Assembly: GCA_028711415.1 (NCBI GenBank) | Contig: JAQTSG010000003.1 | Span: 1-45,222, forward strand | DNA length: 45,222 bases | Reading direction: 5' to 3' | From: Patescibacteria group bacterium | GTDB lineage: Bacteria; Patescibacteriota; Patescibacteriia; Patescibacteriales; JAQTRU01 | In this document: positions 6,414 through 14,268 of the stretch, in pieces | Layout of the letters: the number at the start of each line of letters is the position of its first letter | Numbering within the stretch: position 1 is the stretch's first letter | Notes under the pieces: generated by a model | The model's input: the letters and a program-made list of their open reading frames with translations, nothing else | What the model was told of the DNA's origin: nothing | Databases searched by the model: none | Translations under genes and position numbers: made by a program

Positions 6414-7889
6414 ATGAAAATTCCTTTTAATAAAAAATGGGTAATTATTGAGAAAGAAGATTACGCTAATTACCTTTTTGTAGTGCCGGCCTGGGAGGGG
6501 TTTACTGCCAAAAATCCAGAATTTGGTTTTATCAATTGCCGCTGGCTGTCAGCCGAGTATATTGATAAAGCCTGCAATCTTTTTTTGCCCCAGGACGCTT
6601 ACCAGGAAATTTCTAAAAATTTTTTGGAAAGCATTTTTTCAAAGCCAAAAATTTGGGATAGATTGCATAAAGAGAACGTCTATTACGCCAAGGAATTAAT
6701 TGTTTTGGCCAATAAAATAAAAAGGTTAAATCCCGGCCGATTGTCGAATCGGGAGATGGTAAACTTTATAGAGCTTTTTAAAATCGCCCAGCAGGAAAAC
6801 CATGACCGCCGGGGGCCGATGTTTATGGTTGAGGCCCGGGACAACTTTTTCTCTAATTATTTAATAGAGTATTTAAAAGAGCGTTGCCAGGATCTAAATT
6901 CAAATATTTCAGCCCAAGAGTCTTTCCAGGTTTTAAGCACGCCCAGGCAAAAAAGCGCCCTAAAAAGGCAGAAAGAAGGCTTAATCAAAGTAGCTCTGGT
7001 TAAAGATAAAATAAAACAAAGCAGGCTCTTAAGGGCGCACGCTAAAAAGTATGAATGGCTGGAATATGGTTTACAGGGAAAAATTTTAAGCTTAGATTAT
7101 TTTAAAGAAGAATTGGCGCAAATTAGGCGGCGCGGAACCGTCAAACTCTTCGGAGAAATACGTAAAGAGCAAAAAAATCTTGTTAAACGGCAGAAAGATA
7201 TAGAAAATAAATTAAAAATTCATCGACAACATAGATATCTATTTAAAATTGTGCGAGATTCGATATATTCTAAAGCCGTAAGTAAGGATGCCCAGTTTTA
7301 TTCCTATTATGCTAGCGAGAATTTTTTTAAAGAAGTTGGCCGGCGCGGAGGCTTATCTTTAGAACAGGTAAGATTTTTAACGCTTGAAGAAACAGAGGAA
7401 GCGGTTCTAGGCCGGCAGGATTTCAGCAAACTAGCCAACGCCCGGATGAAATACAGTCTTCATTTTTCCGATAGGGGCAAGACTTTATTTTTTGATGGAG
7501 ACGCCGCTAAAAAGATAAGAAAAAAAATAAAGTTTGTTATTGACAAAAAAATGGTCCCGGGTTCAGCCGAGGAGCTAAAAGGCAATTCGGCTTTTCAGGG
7601 CAAAGCCATTGGCAAGGTAAAAATAATTAATACTCCCCAGGAGATGATAAAAATGCATCAGGGAAATATTCTTGTTTCGCATATGACGAATCCGGATATC
7701 GTACCGGTTATGAAAATGGCGGCCGCAATCGTAACTGATTTGGGCGGAATAACCTGCCACGCGGCGATTGTTTCCCGCGAGTTGAGAATTCCTTGTGTTA
7801 TCGGGACAAAATTCGCTACAAAAGTTTTAAAAGACGGGGATAAAGTAGAAGTTGATGCGGATAAGGGGATTGTCAAAATTTTAAAATAG
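6414..7889 (+). CDS. Alpha-helical protein with C-terminal PEP-utilising swivel domain (copy 3)
   Basis: 491 aa, paralogous to the preceding protein: similar helical N-terminal part (WVIIEKEDYANYLFVVPAW; YYASENFFKEVGRRGGLSLEQVRFLTLEE is mirrored by IANQFVKEIARRLFISYKQAEFMTREE in copy 2) and the same swivel domain with GGITCHAAIVSREL, H449 predicted to be phosphorylated. The last 21 residues are identical to copy 2. The divergent N-terminal parts and conserved His domain suggest that each paralog accepts or delivers phosphate to a different target. The HAD fusion gene follows after 5 bp, in one operon. Confidence 0.85.
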   Translation: MKIPFNKKWVIIEKEDYANYLFVVPAWEGFTAKNPEFGFINCRWLSAEYIDKACNLFLPQDAYQEISKNFLESIFSKPKIWDRLHKENVYYAKELIVLANKIKRLNPGRLSNREMVNFIELFKIAQQENHDRRGPMFMVEARDNFFSNYLIEYLKERCQDLNSNISAQESFQVLSTPRQKSALKRQKEGLIKVALVKDKIKQSRLLRAHAKKYEWLEYGLQGKILSLDYFKEELAQIRRRGTVKLFGEIRKEQKNLVKRQKDIENKLKIHRQHRYLFKIVRDSIYSKAVSKDAQFYSYYASENFFKEVGRRGGLSLEQVRFLTLEETEEAVLGRQDFSKLANARMKYSLHFSDRGKTLFFDGDAAKKIRKKIKFVIDKKMVPGSAEELKGNSAFQGKAIGKVKIINTPQEMIKMHQGNILVSHMTNPDIVPVMKMAAAIVTDLGGITCHAAIVSRELRIPCVIGTKFATKVLKDGDKVEVDADKGIVKILK

Positions 7890-7894
7890 ATAGT

Positions 7895-8818
7895 ATGATT
7901 AGACTTATAATCTTAGATTGCTACGGCTTAGTTTTGAATGAAGGTTATCCCAACACGGCTAAAGCTTTGGCAAAAAAATTCGGCGGGAACTGGAAAAATT
8001 ATCACGATATTTTTTACCATAAATATTTTAATTTAGCCGCCACCAGAAAAATTACGCAAAAAGAGGCCTGGCTTCTGCCGATTAAAGATTTTAACCTGCC
8101 GATTTCTTTGCCGGAAATTAAAAAATTGCATTATGGCTTGATGAAGCTTAATAAAGAAACAGTTAAATTAAATGAGGAGCTTAATAAAGGGGGCTATGAG
8201 ACTCTGCTTCTTTCTAAAAATACGCGCAGCCAGCTGGCTGATGTCGTAAAAAAGTTCGGCTTTAAAAAAATATTTAAAAATATTATTAACACCTGGGAAC
8301 TGGGTCTACCTAAAGCGAGCGAGAAAACTCTAAAGTTGATTTTAAAAAGATTTAAAGTGAAGCCGGAAGAAGTTATTTATATTGACGACCAGGAAAACAA
8401 TTTAGTTGACGCGCGCGGAATAGGGATAAAAACGATTTTAATTAAAAATTTTAAAGATATGAAAAAGGAATTGGAAAAAATTTTAAAAGTTGGCTCTCCC
8501 AGGGAGTTATCTGGAGTTTTAGCTTCTCCTGGGAAAGCTAAAGGCAAAGTTAGGATTATAAAAACCGCTAAAGATAAAAATAAAGTAGTTAAGGGCGATA
8601 TTGTAGTTTTGCCTGATTCTAATATGAAACTGCTGCCGACCCTGCGCAGCCAGATTGCCGGCTTTATTATTGAAAAAGGAAGTTTAACCTGCCACGTGGC
8701 AACCTTGGCGCGGGAAGCAAAAAAACCCTGTTTAGTAAGGGTTAAAGAGGCGACAAAAATTTTAAAAGACGGCGATGAAGTTATAATTGATGGAACGAAA
8801 ATTTTGGTTGTTGGGTAA
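7895..8818 (+). CDS. HAD-superfamily hydrolase fused to a PEP-utilising swivel domain
   Basis: 307 aa. Residues 1-~200 are a HAD hydrolase: motif I ILDCYG with nucleophile D8 (Y10 replaces the second Asp, as in the DAYGT motif of haloacid dehalogenases), motif II S107 in LLLSKN, motif III K140 in LGLPKAS, motif IV IYIDD (D164/D165). Residues ~205-307 are a swivel domain: GVLASPGKAKGKVRII and GSLTCHVATLAREAKKPC with H267. The swivel part is more diverged than in the three upstream genes (the usual CVIGT is CLVRV). A phosphatase joined to a phosphohistidine carrier could act as the off-switch or as the last step of the cluster's phosphoryl relay; this is inference. Confidence 0.82.
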   Translation: MIRLIILDCYGLVLNEGYPNTAKALAKKFGGNWKNYHDIFYHKYFNLAATRKITQKEAWLLPIKDFNLPISLPEIKKLHYGLMKLNKETVKLNEELNKGGYETLLLSKNTRSQLADVVKKFGFKKIFKNIINTWELGLPKASEKTLKLILKRFKVKPEEVIYIDDQENNLVDARGIGIKTILIKNFKDMKKELEKILKVGSPRELSGVLASPGKAKGKVRIIKTAKDKNKVVKGDIVVLPDSNMKLLPTLRSQIAGFIIEKGSLTCHVATLAREAKKPCLVRVKEATKILKDGDEVIIDGTKILVVG

Positions 8819-8825
8819 AAAAAGA

Positions 8826-8876
8826 GGACCGAGTCTTCTTAAAGCAGATATCTCTTGCTTTTAGAAGACTCGGTCC
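8826..8876. terminator. Strong hairpin between convergent genes
   Basis: A 14-bp perfect stem (GGACCGAGTCTTCT / AGAAGACTCGGTCC) with a 23-nt loop, 8 bp after the HAD-swivel stop and 24 bp before the end of the minus-strand histidine-phosphatase gene. It probably terminates from both sides, although T-runs are poor. Confidence 0.65.
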
Positions 8877-8899
8877 GTGAACCATGGAAAGAGCGGGGA

Positions 8900-9463
8900 T
8901 CAGGCCGCGAGGAGGATTTCGGCGACGGTGATGTTGCCATCGTCGTCCTGCTCGAGCATGATTCCTTCGCAGGACGCGAGTTTGAGGGTTAGGGTTTTGG
9001 CGCCGGGATACCCGAATATGTCGGCGGTCATTTCCACCAAAGGCGAATGGTGGAAAACGAGCCCGTGTCCTCCGGCCTTGATTTTCCCGAAGGCCTCTTC
9101 GGTTGCGGCCTTGAGGTCGTTCCGGACCTGGGCGAGTTCTTCCTCGGTGATGGTCAGGAGGAGCGCGGCATACAGGCTTCCGGCTGCCTTGACCTTTTCC
9201 AGGAGGCCCTTGGCTTTCCAGCCGTCGAACATCTCGGGGCTGCCGAATCTCGGATCGGGTTCCCAGACGTAGGCCTGGATGCCGTGGGCGCAGCAGGCGG
9301 CCAGGGCGGTCTGGGCGGTCCGGCTGAGATGGGAACCGGCGAAAACATCGGTTATGCTCCCGGGATCGGTCACGAGACTCTTAGACTGGAAGCGGGAAAG
9401 TCCGTCCTGGCTGGCCTGCTCGCCCGTCTTATCGGTGTGTCTACGAATTTGTAGTCTTTCCAC
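8900..9463 (-). CDS. Histidine-phosphatase-family protein (GC-rich cassette)
   Basis: 187 aa, phosphoglycerate-mutase-like. Near the N terminus RRHTDK supplies the Arg-His of the RHG-type motif, SRTAQTALA the second Arg, and GLVFHHSPLVEM the second catalytic His. The start is a GTG at 9461-9463, supported by AAAGGAGA about 7 nt upstream. By eye the gene is far more GC-rich than everything around it and has a strong Shine-Dalgarno where its neighbours have none, so it looks horizontally acquired. It is followed by a hairpin at 8826-8876 and preceded by a small membrane protein gene with the same type of ribosome-binding site. The substrate cannot be told. Confidence 0.8.
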   Translation of the reverse strand: MERLQIRRHTDKTGEQASQDGLSRFQSKSLVTDPGSITDVFAGSHLSRTAQTALAACCAHGIQAYVWEPDPRFGSPEMFDGWKAKGLLEKVKAAGSLYAALLLTITEEELAQVRNDLKAATEEAFGKIKAGGHGLVFHHSPLVEMTADIFGYPGAKTLTLKLASCEGIMLEQDDDGNITVAEILLAA

Positions 9464-9524
9464 GTCTTTCTCCTTTGTTTTGCCGACGGATTATCGGCGG
9501 TTGGTTTAGTTCTGCGGGTTCTTC

Positions 9525-9737
9525 TTATTGTCCCTTGCTAATATTTGTTCCGAGTTGGATGATGGCAACAGCCACCCCTAAAATCATAAATGTGCAACTC
9601 CAACAGTTGCAGAGCGTACTCCAGATAGAAAATGTGCCCATTTTCCCCTGCCAAAAGGGCAGATACCATGACATTACCGTTAAAATAGTAGCGATAACGA
9701 TAACAATTACCACGATTTTTTGCAGAACTTCCCTCAT
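9525..9737 (-). CDS. Small membrane protein, two transmembrane segments
   Basis: 70 aa: a hydrophobic helix at residues ~7-27, a short loop with WQGKMGTF, then a second helix ~40-62 containing CNCWSC. The start ATG is preceded by AAAGGAGA with 8-nt spacing, the same arrangement as the histidine-phosphatase gene 61 bp downstream, so they are likely one transcription unit and one acquired block. No family recognised. Confidence 0.6.
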   Translation of the reverse strand: MREVLQKIVVIVIVIATILTVMSWYLPFWQGKMGTFSIWSTLCNCWSCTFMILGVAVAIIQLGTNISKGQ

Positions 9738-9808
9738 TTTTTTCTCCTTTGAAAGGTTTAAAATGTAACGAACATACTAATATTTAATCATATCATACTT
9801 TAAACATT

Positions 9809-10837
9809 ATGTCAAGTAAAAAACAATCACCGCCAAAGCGGGATCCCGCCCATCTTAAGCATAATAATAAGGTGGCGGGAGAATTTATCAAAGATTTCTC
9901 TAAGATTAGCAAAAAAGATGTGGATATTGCCGGAGGCAAAGGCGCTTCTTTGGGAGAAATGACTAAAGCTGGCATTACGGTGCCGCCCGGGTTCGTAATT
10001 CTGGCTCCGGCCTTTGAGTATTTTATGGAAAACACGCCAAAATCGCCGGCTAACCAGACTGGCTTGGATATAGAAGCCCAGATTTCTAAAGTTAATTATG
10101 ATGACACCAATTCCATTGACCAATGCTCAAACGTTATCCGCGATATTATGCAGGATACGATGATTCCGGGGCCGTTAGCTAGAGAAATTGTAGCCGAGTT
10201 TAAAAAACTTAAAGCTCAATACGTGGCCGTCAGGTCTTCGGCTACGGCCGAGGATTCGTCTGTCGCTTCTTGGGCCGGGGAATTAGAAACCTATCTTAAT
10301 ACGCAGGAAAAGGGATTACTCACTAACGTAAAAAAATGCTGGTCATCCCTTTTTACGCCGCGGGCGATTTTTTACCGCTTTGAAAAAAAATTGGTTGACC
10401 AGAAAGTGTCGGTGGCGGTCGTGGTCCAGAAAATGGTCCAGTCGGAAATTTCCGGAATTTGCTTTACGGTCCATCCGATTACGAAAGACAGAAACCAGAT
10501 GGTAATTGAAGCCGGCTACGGACTGGGCGAAGCCATCGTTTCCGGTCAGATTACGCCGGACACTTATGTAATTGATAAACGGGATTTTAGCTTATCTGAT
10601 ATTAACGTGGCCGAGCAGGAAAAAATGCTAATTAGAAATCCGCGGGGCGGCAATGTCTGGAAAAAAGTGCCGAAAGCGGATCAAAATAAACAGACTTTAA
10701 CGGGGAAAGAAATTATAGAGCTGGCTAAGCTCTGCGCGAAAATTGAGAAGCATTACAAAAAGCCGCAGGACATAGAATGGGCTTTGGAAAAAGGAAAATT
10801 CTATATCACCCAATCAAGGCCGATTACAACGTTGTAG
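9809..10837 (+). CDS. Stand-alone PEP synthase/PPDK-type ATP-binding domain
   Basis: 342 aa comprising only the N-terminal ATP-grasp-like domain of phosphoenolpyruvate synthase/pyruvate phosphate dikinase (PPDK_N). Seen: AGGKGASLGEM with K44, VRSSATAEDSS with R142, FTVHPITKD, IEAGYGLGEAIVSG, and the terminal IEWALEKGKFYITQSRPITTL that normally ends this domain just before the swivel domain. Full-length PpsA would continue with the His domain and PEP barrel; both are missing here. The preceding cluster supplies four separate His domains, so this protein is the plausible ATP-driven phosphoryl donor for them. The first ~24 residues (repeat-like CCGCC/GGCGG DNA) are probably not part of the fold. 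An additional Met could serve as start, but none is better supported. Confidence 0.85.
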   Translation: MSSKKQSPPKRDPAHLKHNNKVAGEFIKDFSKISKKDVDIAGGKGASLGEMTKAGITVPPGFVILAPAFEYFMENTPKSPANQTGLDIEAQISKVNYDDTNSIDQCSNVIRDIMQDTMIPGPLAREIVAEFKKLKAQYVAVRSSATAEDSSVASWAGELETYLNTQEKGLLTNVKKCWSSLFTPRAIFYRFEKKLVDQKVSVAVVVQKMVQSEISGICFTVHPITKDRNQMVIEAGYGLGEAIVSGQITPDTYVIDKRDFSLSDINVAEQEKMLIRNPRGGNVWKKVPKADQNKQTLTGKEIIELAKLCAKIEKHYKKPQDIEWALEKGKFYITQSRPITTL

Positions 10838-10856
10838 ATTCCACACCTCACCCCCG

Positions 10857-10936
10857 CCCTCTCCTAGTCAGGAGAGGGAGAATAAAATAATATAAAATTA
10901 TATAAAAGTAGGGACAGCACATTGTGCTGTCCCTAC
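10857..10936. terminator. Two hairpins between convergent PEP-type gene and pnp
   Basis: First, CCCTCTCCT/AGGAGAGGG at 10857-10878. Second, the 29-bp palindrome GTAGGGACAGCAC-ATT-GTGCTGTCCCTAC at 10908-10936, identical in both arms to 189-217. AT-rich tracts on both sides supply T-runs in both directions. Likely a bidirectional terminator. Confidence 0.75.
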
Positions 10937-10966
10937 GTGTTTTTATATTATTTTGTTTTTATTCGT

Positions 10967-13249
10967 TTAGAATCTTCGTCTGCCGCCGCCGCGTCCGGAA
11001 AATCTATCCCGTCCGCCTCCGCCGCCATTTCCGAATCTTGGTCGGCCGTCGCCGCCTCCGAATCCATTGCCTTCAGATTTGCCTTTGCTGTCTTTCCAGA
11101 GATGCTCGTTTTCCGGGAGCCCTTTTAAAGTTAAATTAACCCGGCCCTGGTCGTCTATTTCTTTAATTTTAACCGTGACTGTATCCCCGACTTTTAAGAA
11201 ATCAGCCGGCTTGCCGATGCGGTAAGGCGCCAGTTCGCTTACATGCGCCATGCCGTCATGGCCCGGGACTAATTCAATGAAGGCGCCGAAATCCAGCATG
11301 CGGACAACTTTGCCGGTAAAAATTTCTCCGGCCACGAATTCCCGGACGATGTCTTTTACCTGCTTAGCCGCCTCCTGGCATTTTTCCGGATTAGTGCCGC
11401 AGATCATTACCAGGCCGTCGTCTTCAATATCAATTGTTACTTCCGTTTCCGCGATTATCTTATTGATAATTTTTCCGCCCGGACCGATAACTGAACCGAT
11501 TTTCTCCGGATCAATGCGGAAGGAAATAATGCGGGGAGCGTATTTAGACAGTTCCGGCCGGGGTTCCTTAATCTCTTTTTCCATAACTCCCAAAACTTTA
11601 TCTAAAGCAATCCGTCCCTGCTTTAATGTTTTCTTAATTATTTCTTCAGAAAGGCCGTCGGTCTTAGTATCTAGCTGGATAGCGGTTAAGCCATCAGCCG
11701 TACCGGTCATTTTAAAATCCATGCCGCCCTTACCATCTTCTAAATCCTGGATATCGGTTAGAATTTCCCACTTGCTCATATCAGCGTTAGAAGCCAGGCC
11801 CATGGCAATGCCGCCTACGGATTTTTTTATAGGCACGCCGGCATCCATTAAAGCCAGGCAGGAAGCGCAGGTTGAACCCATAGAAGAAGAGCCGTTTGAA
11901 CCCAGGGTTTCACTCACGACCCTGATCGTATAAGGGAAATCTTCTTTGGCTGGAATAAGAGGCGTTAAGGCCTTTTCCGCCAGAGCGCCATGCCCGATTT
12001 CTCTTCGGCCCGCGCCTCTTATCGGGCTCACTTCGCCCACGCTATAGGGCGGGAAATTGTAATGGTGCATGAATCTTTTTTTGCTGTTGCCTTCAAGGCC
12101 TTCTAAGGACTGCTCCAGTCCCGGCGCGCCCAAGGTGACGATAGACATAATCTGGGTTTCACCTCTAGAAAAAAGCCCGGAGCCGTGGTTTCTTGGCAGG
12201 ACTCCGGCTTCGGCGGATAAGGGCCTGATTTCATCAAGTTTTCGGCCGTCCACCCGTTTTTTTTCGGATAAAATGGCTTTTGTCACTTCCGCTTCTACGG
12301 CCGGCGAGACTAGTTTTTTAATCGCTTCCTGCCGGAGATCGCGGCCGACGCCGGACGAGAAGAGATGTTCATCCAGTTTTTCCTCAATAACTTTTACAGC
12401 CACTTTTCTTTCGCCTTTGGTATAATAAGTTTTATCAAAAAGAATCGGTTTTATGTTTTCTTTAAGCCAATCTTTAATTTCAGCGAATAATTTTTCTTTT
12501 TCTTTTTCGGCTTCAATTTCTTCTTGGCTTTTTAACTTATTCTTGGCTTCCTTTTTTTCACCCTTAACTGAATTGGCTAATTTTTTTATAAGTTTTATCG
12601 CTTCCTGCATTTCTTTCTGGCCGGCCATAATCGCTTTAAACATTTCGTCTTCTTTCACTTCACTGGCTCCGGCTTCAAGCATTATCACTTTTTTTTCTGT
12701 GCCGGCAACGATTAGATCAAGATCGCTTTTGCCCCTTTCTTCGTAAGTCGGGTTAAAAATAAATTTTCCTTCCACTCGGCTTACGCGGATGCCGGCAATC
12801 GGGCCGTTCCACTCTACTCCGGCAATGGACAAAGCGGCGGAAGCGGCGATTAAGGAAACAACATCATAGTCGTTTTCCTGGTCAACGGACAGAACCGTGA
12901 TAATAACCTGGATATCTTTGCGGGACGTCTCATTAAAAAGAGGCCGGATTGCCCGGTCTACCATTCGGCCGGTTAAAATCGCTTCGTCCGAAGGCCGGCC
13001 TTCTCTTTTTATCCAGCGCGAACCCTTAATAATGCCGGCGGCGTAGAGCCGTTCTTCAAAATCAACCAGGAGGGGAAAATAATCAATCCCCTCTCTTTCG
13101 CCTTTAGCTTCCACGACCGTTGCCATAACCACCGTTTCCCCGTACTGGACGGTAACGGCGGCGTCGGCTTGTTTAGCCAATTTTCCGGTTTTAATAGTGA
13201 GGGGGCGGTCAAGCCACTTGGTTTCAAAAACTTGTTCTTCTTGTTTCAT
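10967..13249 (-). CDS. pnp: Polyribonucleotide nucleotidyltransferase (PNPase)
   Basis: 760 aa, a 3'-5' phosphorolytic exoribonuclease acting in mRNA turnover. Two RNase PH domains (FPLLVDFEERLYAAG and KGSRWIKREGRPSDEAIL near the start; GTGLFSRGETQ-like GSGLFSRGETQIMS near 360; MDFKMTGTADGLTAIQLD near 505), then a KH domain (IGSVIGPGGKIINKI) and an S1 domain (GKVVRMLDFGAFIEL). The last ~35 residues are Gly/Arg/Phe-rich, an RGG-like tail that could add RNA binding and is not part of the classical enzyme. AGGAAAG lies upstream of the ATG. Convergent with the ATP-grasp gene. Confidence 0.97.
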   Translation of the reverse strand: MKQEEQVFETKWLDRPLTIKTGKLAKQADAAVTVQYGETVVMATVVEAKGEREGIDYFPLLVDFEERLYAAGIIKGSRWIKREGRPSDEAILTGRMVDRAIRPLFNETSRKDIQVIITVLSVDQENDYDVVSLIAASAALSIAGVEWNGPIAGIRVSRVEGKFIFNPTYEERGKSDLDLIVAGTEKKVIMLEAGASEVKEDEMFKAIMAGQKEMQEAIKLIKKLANSVKGEKKEAKNKLKSQEEIEAEKEKEKLFAEIKDWLKENIKPILFDKTYYTKGERKVAVKVIEEKLDEHLFSSGVGRDLRQEAIKKLVSPAVEAEVTKAILSEKKRVDGRKLDEIRPLSAEAGVLPRNHGSGLFSRGETQIMSIVTLGAPGLEQSLEGLEGNSKKRFMHHYNFPPYSVGEVSPIRGAGRREIGHGALAEKALTPLIPAKEDFPYTIRVVSETLGSNGSSSMGSTCASCLALMDAGVPIKKSVGGIAMGLASNADMSKWEILTDIQDLEDGKGGMDFKMTGTADGLTAIQLDTKTDGLSEEIIKKTLKQGRIALDKVLGVMEKEIKEPRPELSKYAPRIISFRIDPEKIGSVIGPGGKIINKIIAETEVTIDIEDDGLVMICGTNPEKCQEAAKQVKDIVREFVAGEIFTGKVVRMLDFGAFIELVPGHDGMAHVSELAPYRIGKPADFLKVGDTVTVKIKEIDDQGRVNLTLKGLPENEHLWKDSKGKSEGNGFGGGDGRPRFGNGGGGGRDRFSGRGGGRRRF

Positions 13250-13599
13250 TTTTTTCTTTCCTGACCGCTAGATTACAGAACTATGAGGGTTGCTCACAGC
13301 GCTATCTATCTAACGGCCAAGGTAAGTTAGTAATTAGTTAATTAGTAAATTATTATTAAGGGTCAAATTCAAAGTACCAAATAAAAAATAAATTTCAAAA
13401 TCCAAAGTTCTAAATCCCAATTTCCAATAAAATCCCAAATAAAAAATATCTTAAGATTTTTCTATTGATTAATAATTTTTTGGTTTGGGATTTGGAGCTT
13501 TATTGGAGATTTGGGCTTGGTCATTGGGATTTTTCACTATTTTATCCTTTCATTGAATTCCGCGTCAGTCAGTATTAGTCCGCGATAGTCCGCGACTGG
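13250..13599. repeat. Gene-free stretch with long imperfect inverted repeat
   Basis: No gene seen. The centre (about 13396-13535) is a long imperfect palindrome: the left half is built of phrases such as CCAAAGTTCTAAATCCCAAT and the right half of their complements (TTGGGATTTGGAGCTTTATTGG). Such low-complexity inverted repeats can terminate transcription from the NYN gene on the minus strand and may be dispersed elsewhere. Flanking parts (13266-13320, 13556-13600) contain a short CGCGTCAGTCAG/CCGCGATAGTCCGCGAC repeat-like stretch. Confidence 0.6.
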
Positions 13600-14094
13600 T
13601 TATCTTAAGTATTTTCTATTATCGCTTAAATTAGTAAAATCGTCTGACTCTTCTATTAATTTTGAGGAAGTGGTCTGCCGGAAAGCCATTACTTCAACCA
13701 GGCACCCCTTAGTATTTTGTAGGTAGCTCATTAAGGGTAAATAATCGCCGTCGCCCGAAACTAAAACTATGACGTCAAGCTTGTCTCCCAATTTTATGGC
13801 ATCAACCGCTATGCCCACGTCCCAGTCCGCTTTTTTCATGCCGCCGGCGAAAATCTGCAGGTCCTTCATTTTCACTTCAAAGCCCTGCTGGCTTAAGGCC
13901 TCAAAAAAAGGCAGTTCTTCTTCGCTCTCCGTTTTTATAACATAAGCCGTGGCCCGGATTAATTTCCGGCCCGCTACCGCGTCTTTCAGGATTTCTTTAA
14001 AATTAACCTTTTTGCTGTAAAGATTCTTGGCTGAATGGTACATGTTGGAGACATCAACAAAAACGCCTACCCGTTGTTCCTCGTGCTTTATCAT
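13600..14094 (-). CDS. NYN-domain protein (LabA/DUF88-like)
   Basis: 164 aa, one NYN (PIN-like) domain of the LabA type. Acidic residues typical of the metal site are visible: VFVDVSNMY (D14), KADWDVGIAVDAIKLG and LVSGDGDYLPLM. Proteins of this family are predicted or shown metal-dependent ribonucleases; the substrate here is unknown. It lies between rpsO and pnp on the same strand, a position that fits a role in RNA metabolism, although repeats on both sides suggest separate transcription. Confidence 0.85.
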   Translation of the reverse strand: MIKHEEQRVGVFVDVSNMYHSAKNLYSKKVNFKEILKDAVAGRKLIRATAYVIKTESEEELPFFEALSQQGFEVKMKDLQIFAGGMKKADWDVGIAVDAIKLGDKLDVIVLVSGDGDYLPLMSYLQNTKGCLVEVMAFRQTTSSKLIEESDDFTNLSDNRKYLR

Positions 14095-14100
14095 ACTTTA

Positions 14101-14196
14101 CAAATTACGAATTTATTACAAACTTACAAATTTTTGTAGAAACGTTTTATACCGTATTTGTAAATTTGTGAAAAGATTTGTTGATTTGTAGGAATT
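14101..14196. repeat. Dispersed inverted repeat (ACGTTTTATA element)
   Basis: Arms rich in CAAATTACAAATTT and complements around the core AAACGTTTTATACCGTATT. A related copy lies at 28466-28588 upstream of the solute-binding protein gene, with the core AAACGTTTTATAGTGTATT and an additional GC palindrome inserted. Confidence 0.6.
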
Positions 14197-14268
14197 AAAA
14201 TTTGGCGAGCCAGACTAACTCCTTATTTAATATTGGATTAATAATCTGAAAAGACGGGGTTTCTAGGG

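Noticed and set aside
8877-9454. Plus-strand open frames opposite the histidine-phosphatase gene
   Set aside because: GC-rich DNA leaves opposite frames open; the minus-strand gene has catalytic motifs and a Shine-Dalgarno site.
9809-10837. Complete phosphoenolpyruvate synthase
   Set aside because: The frame ends right after ITQSRPITTL; the His and PEP-binding domains are absent and no frameshifted continuation is seen before pnp.
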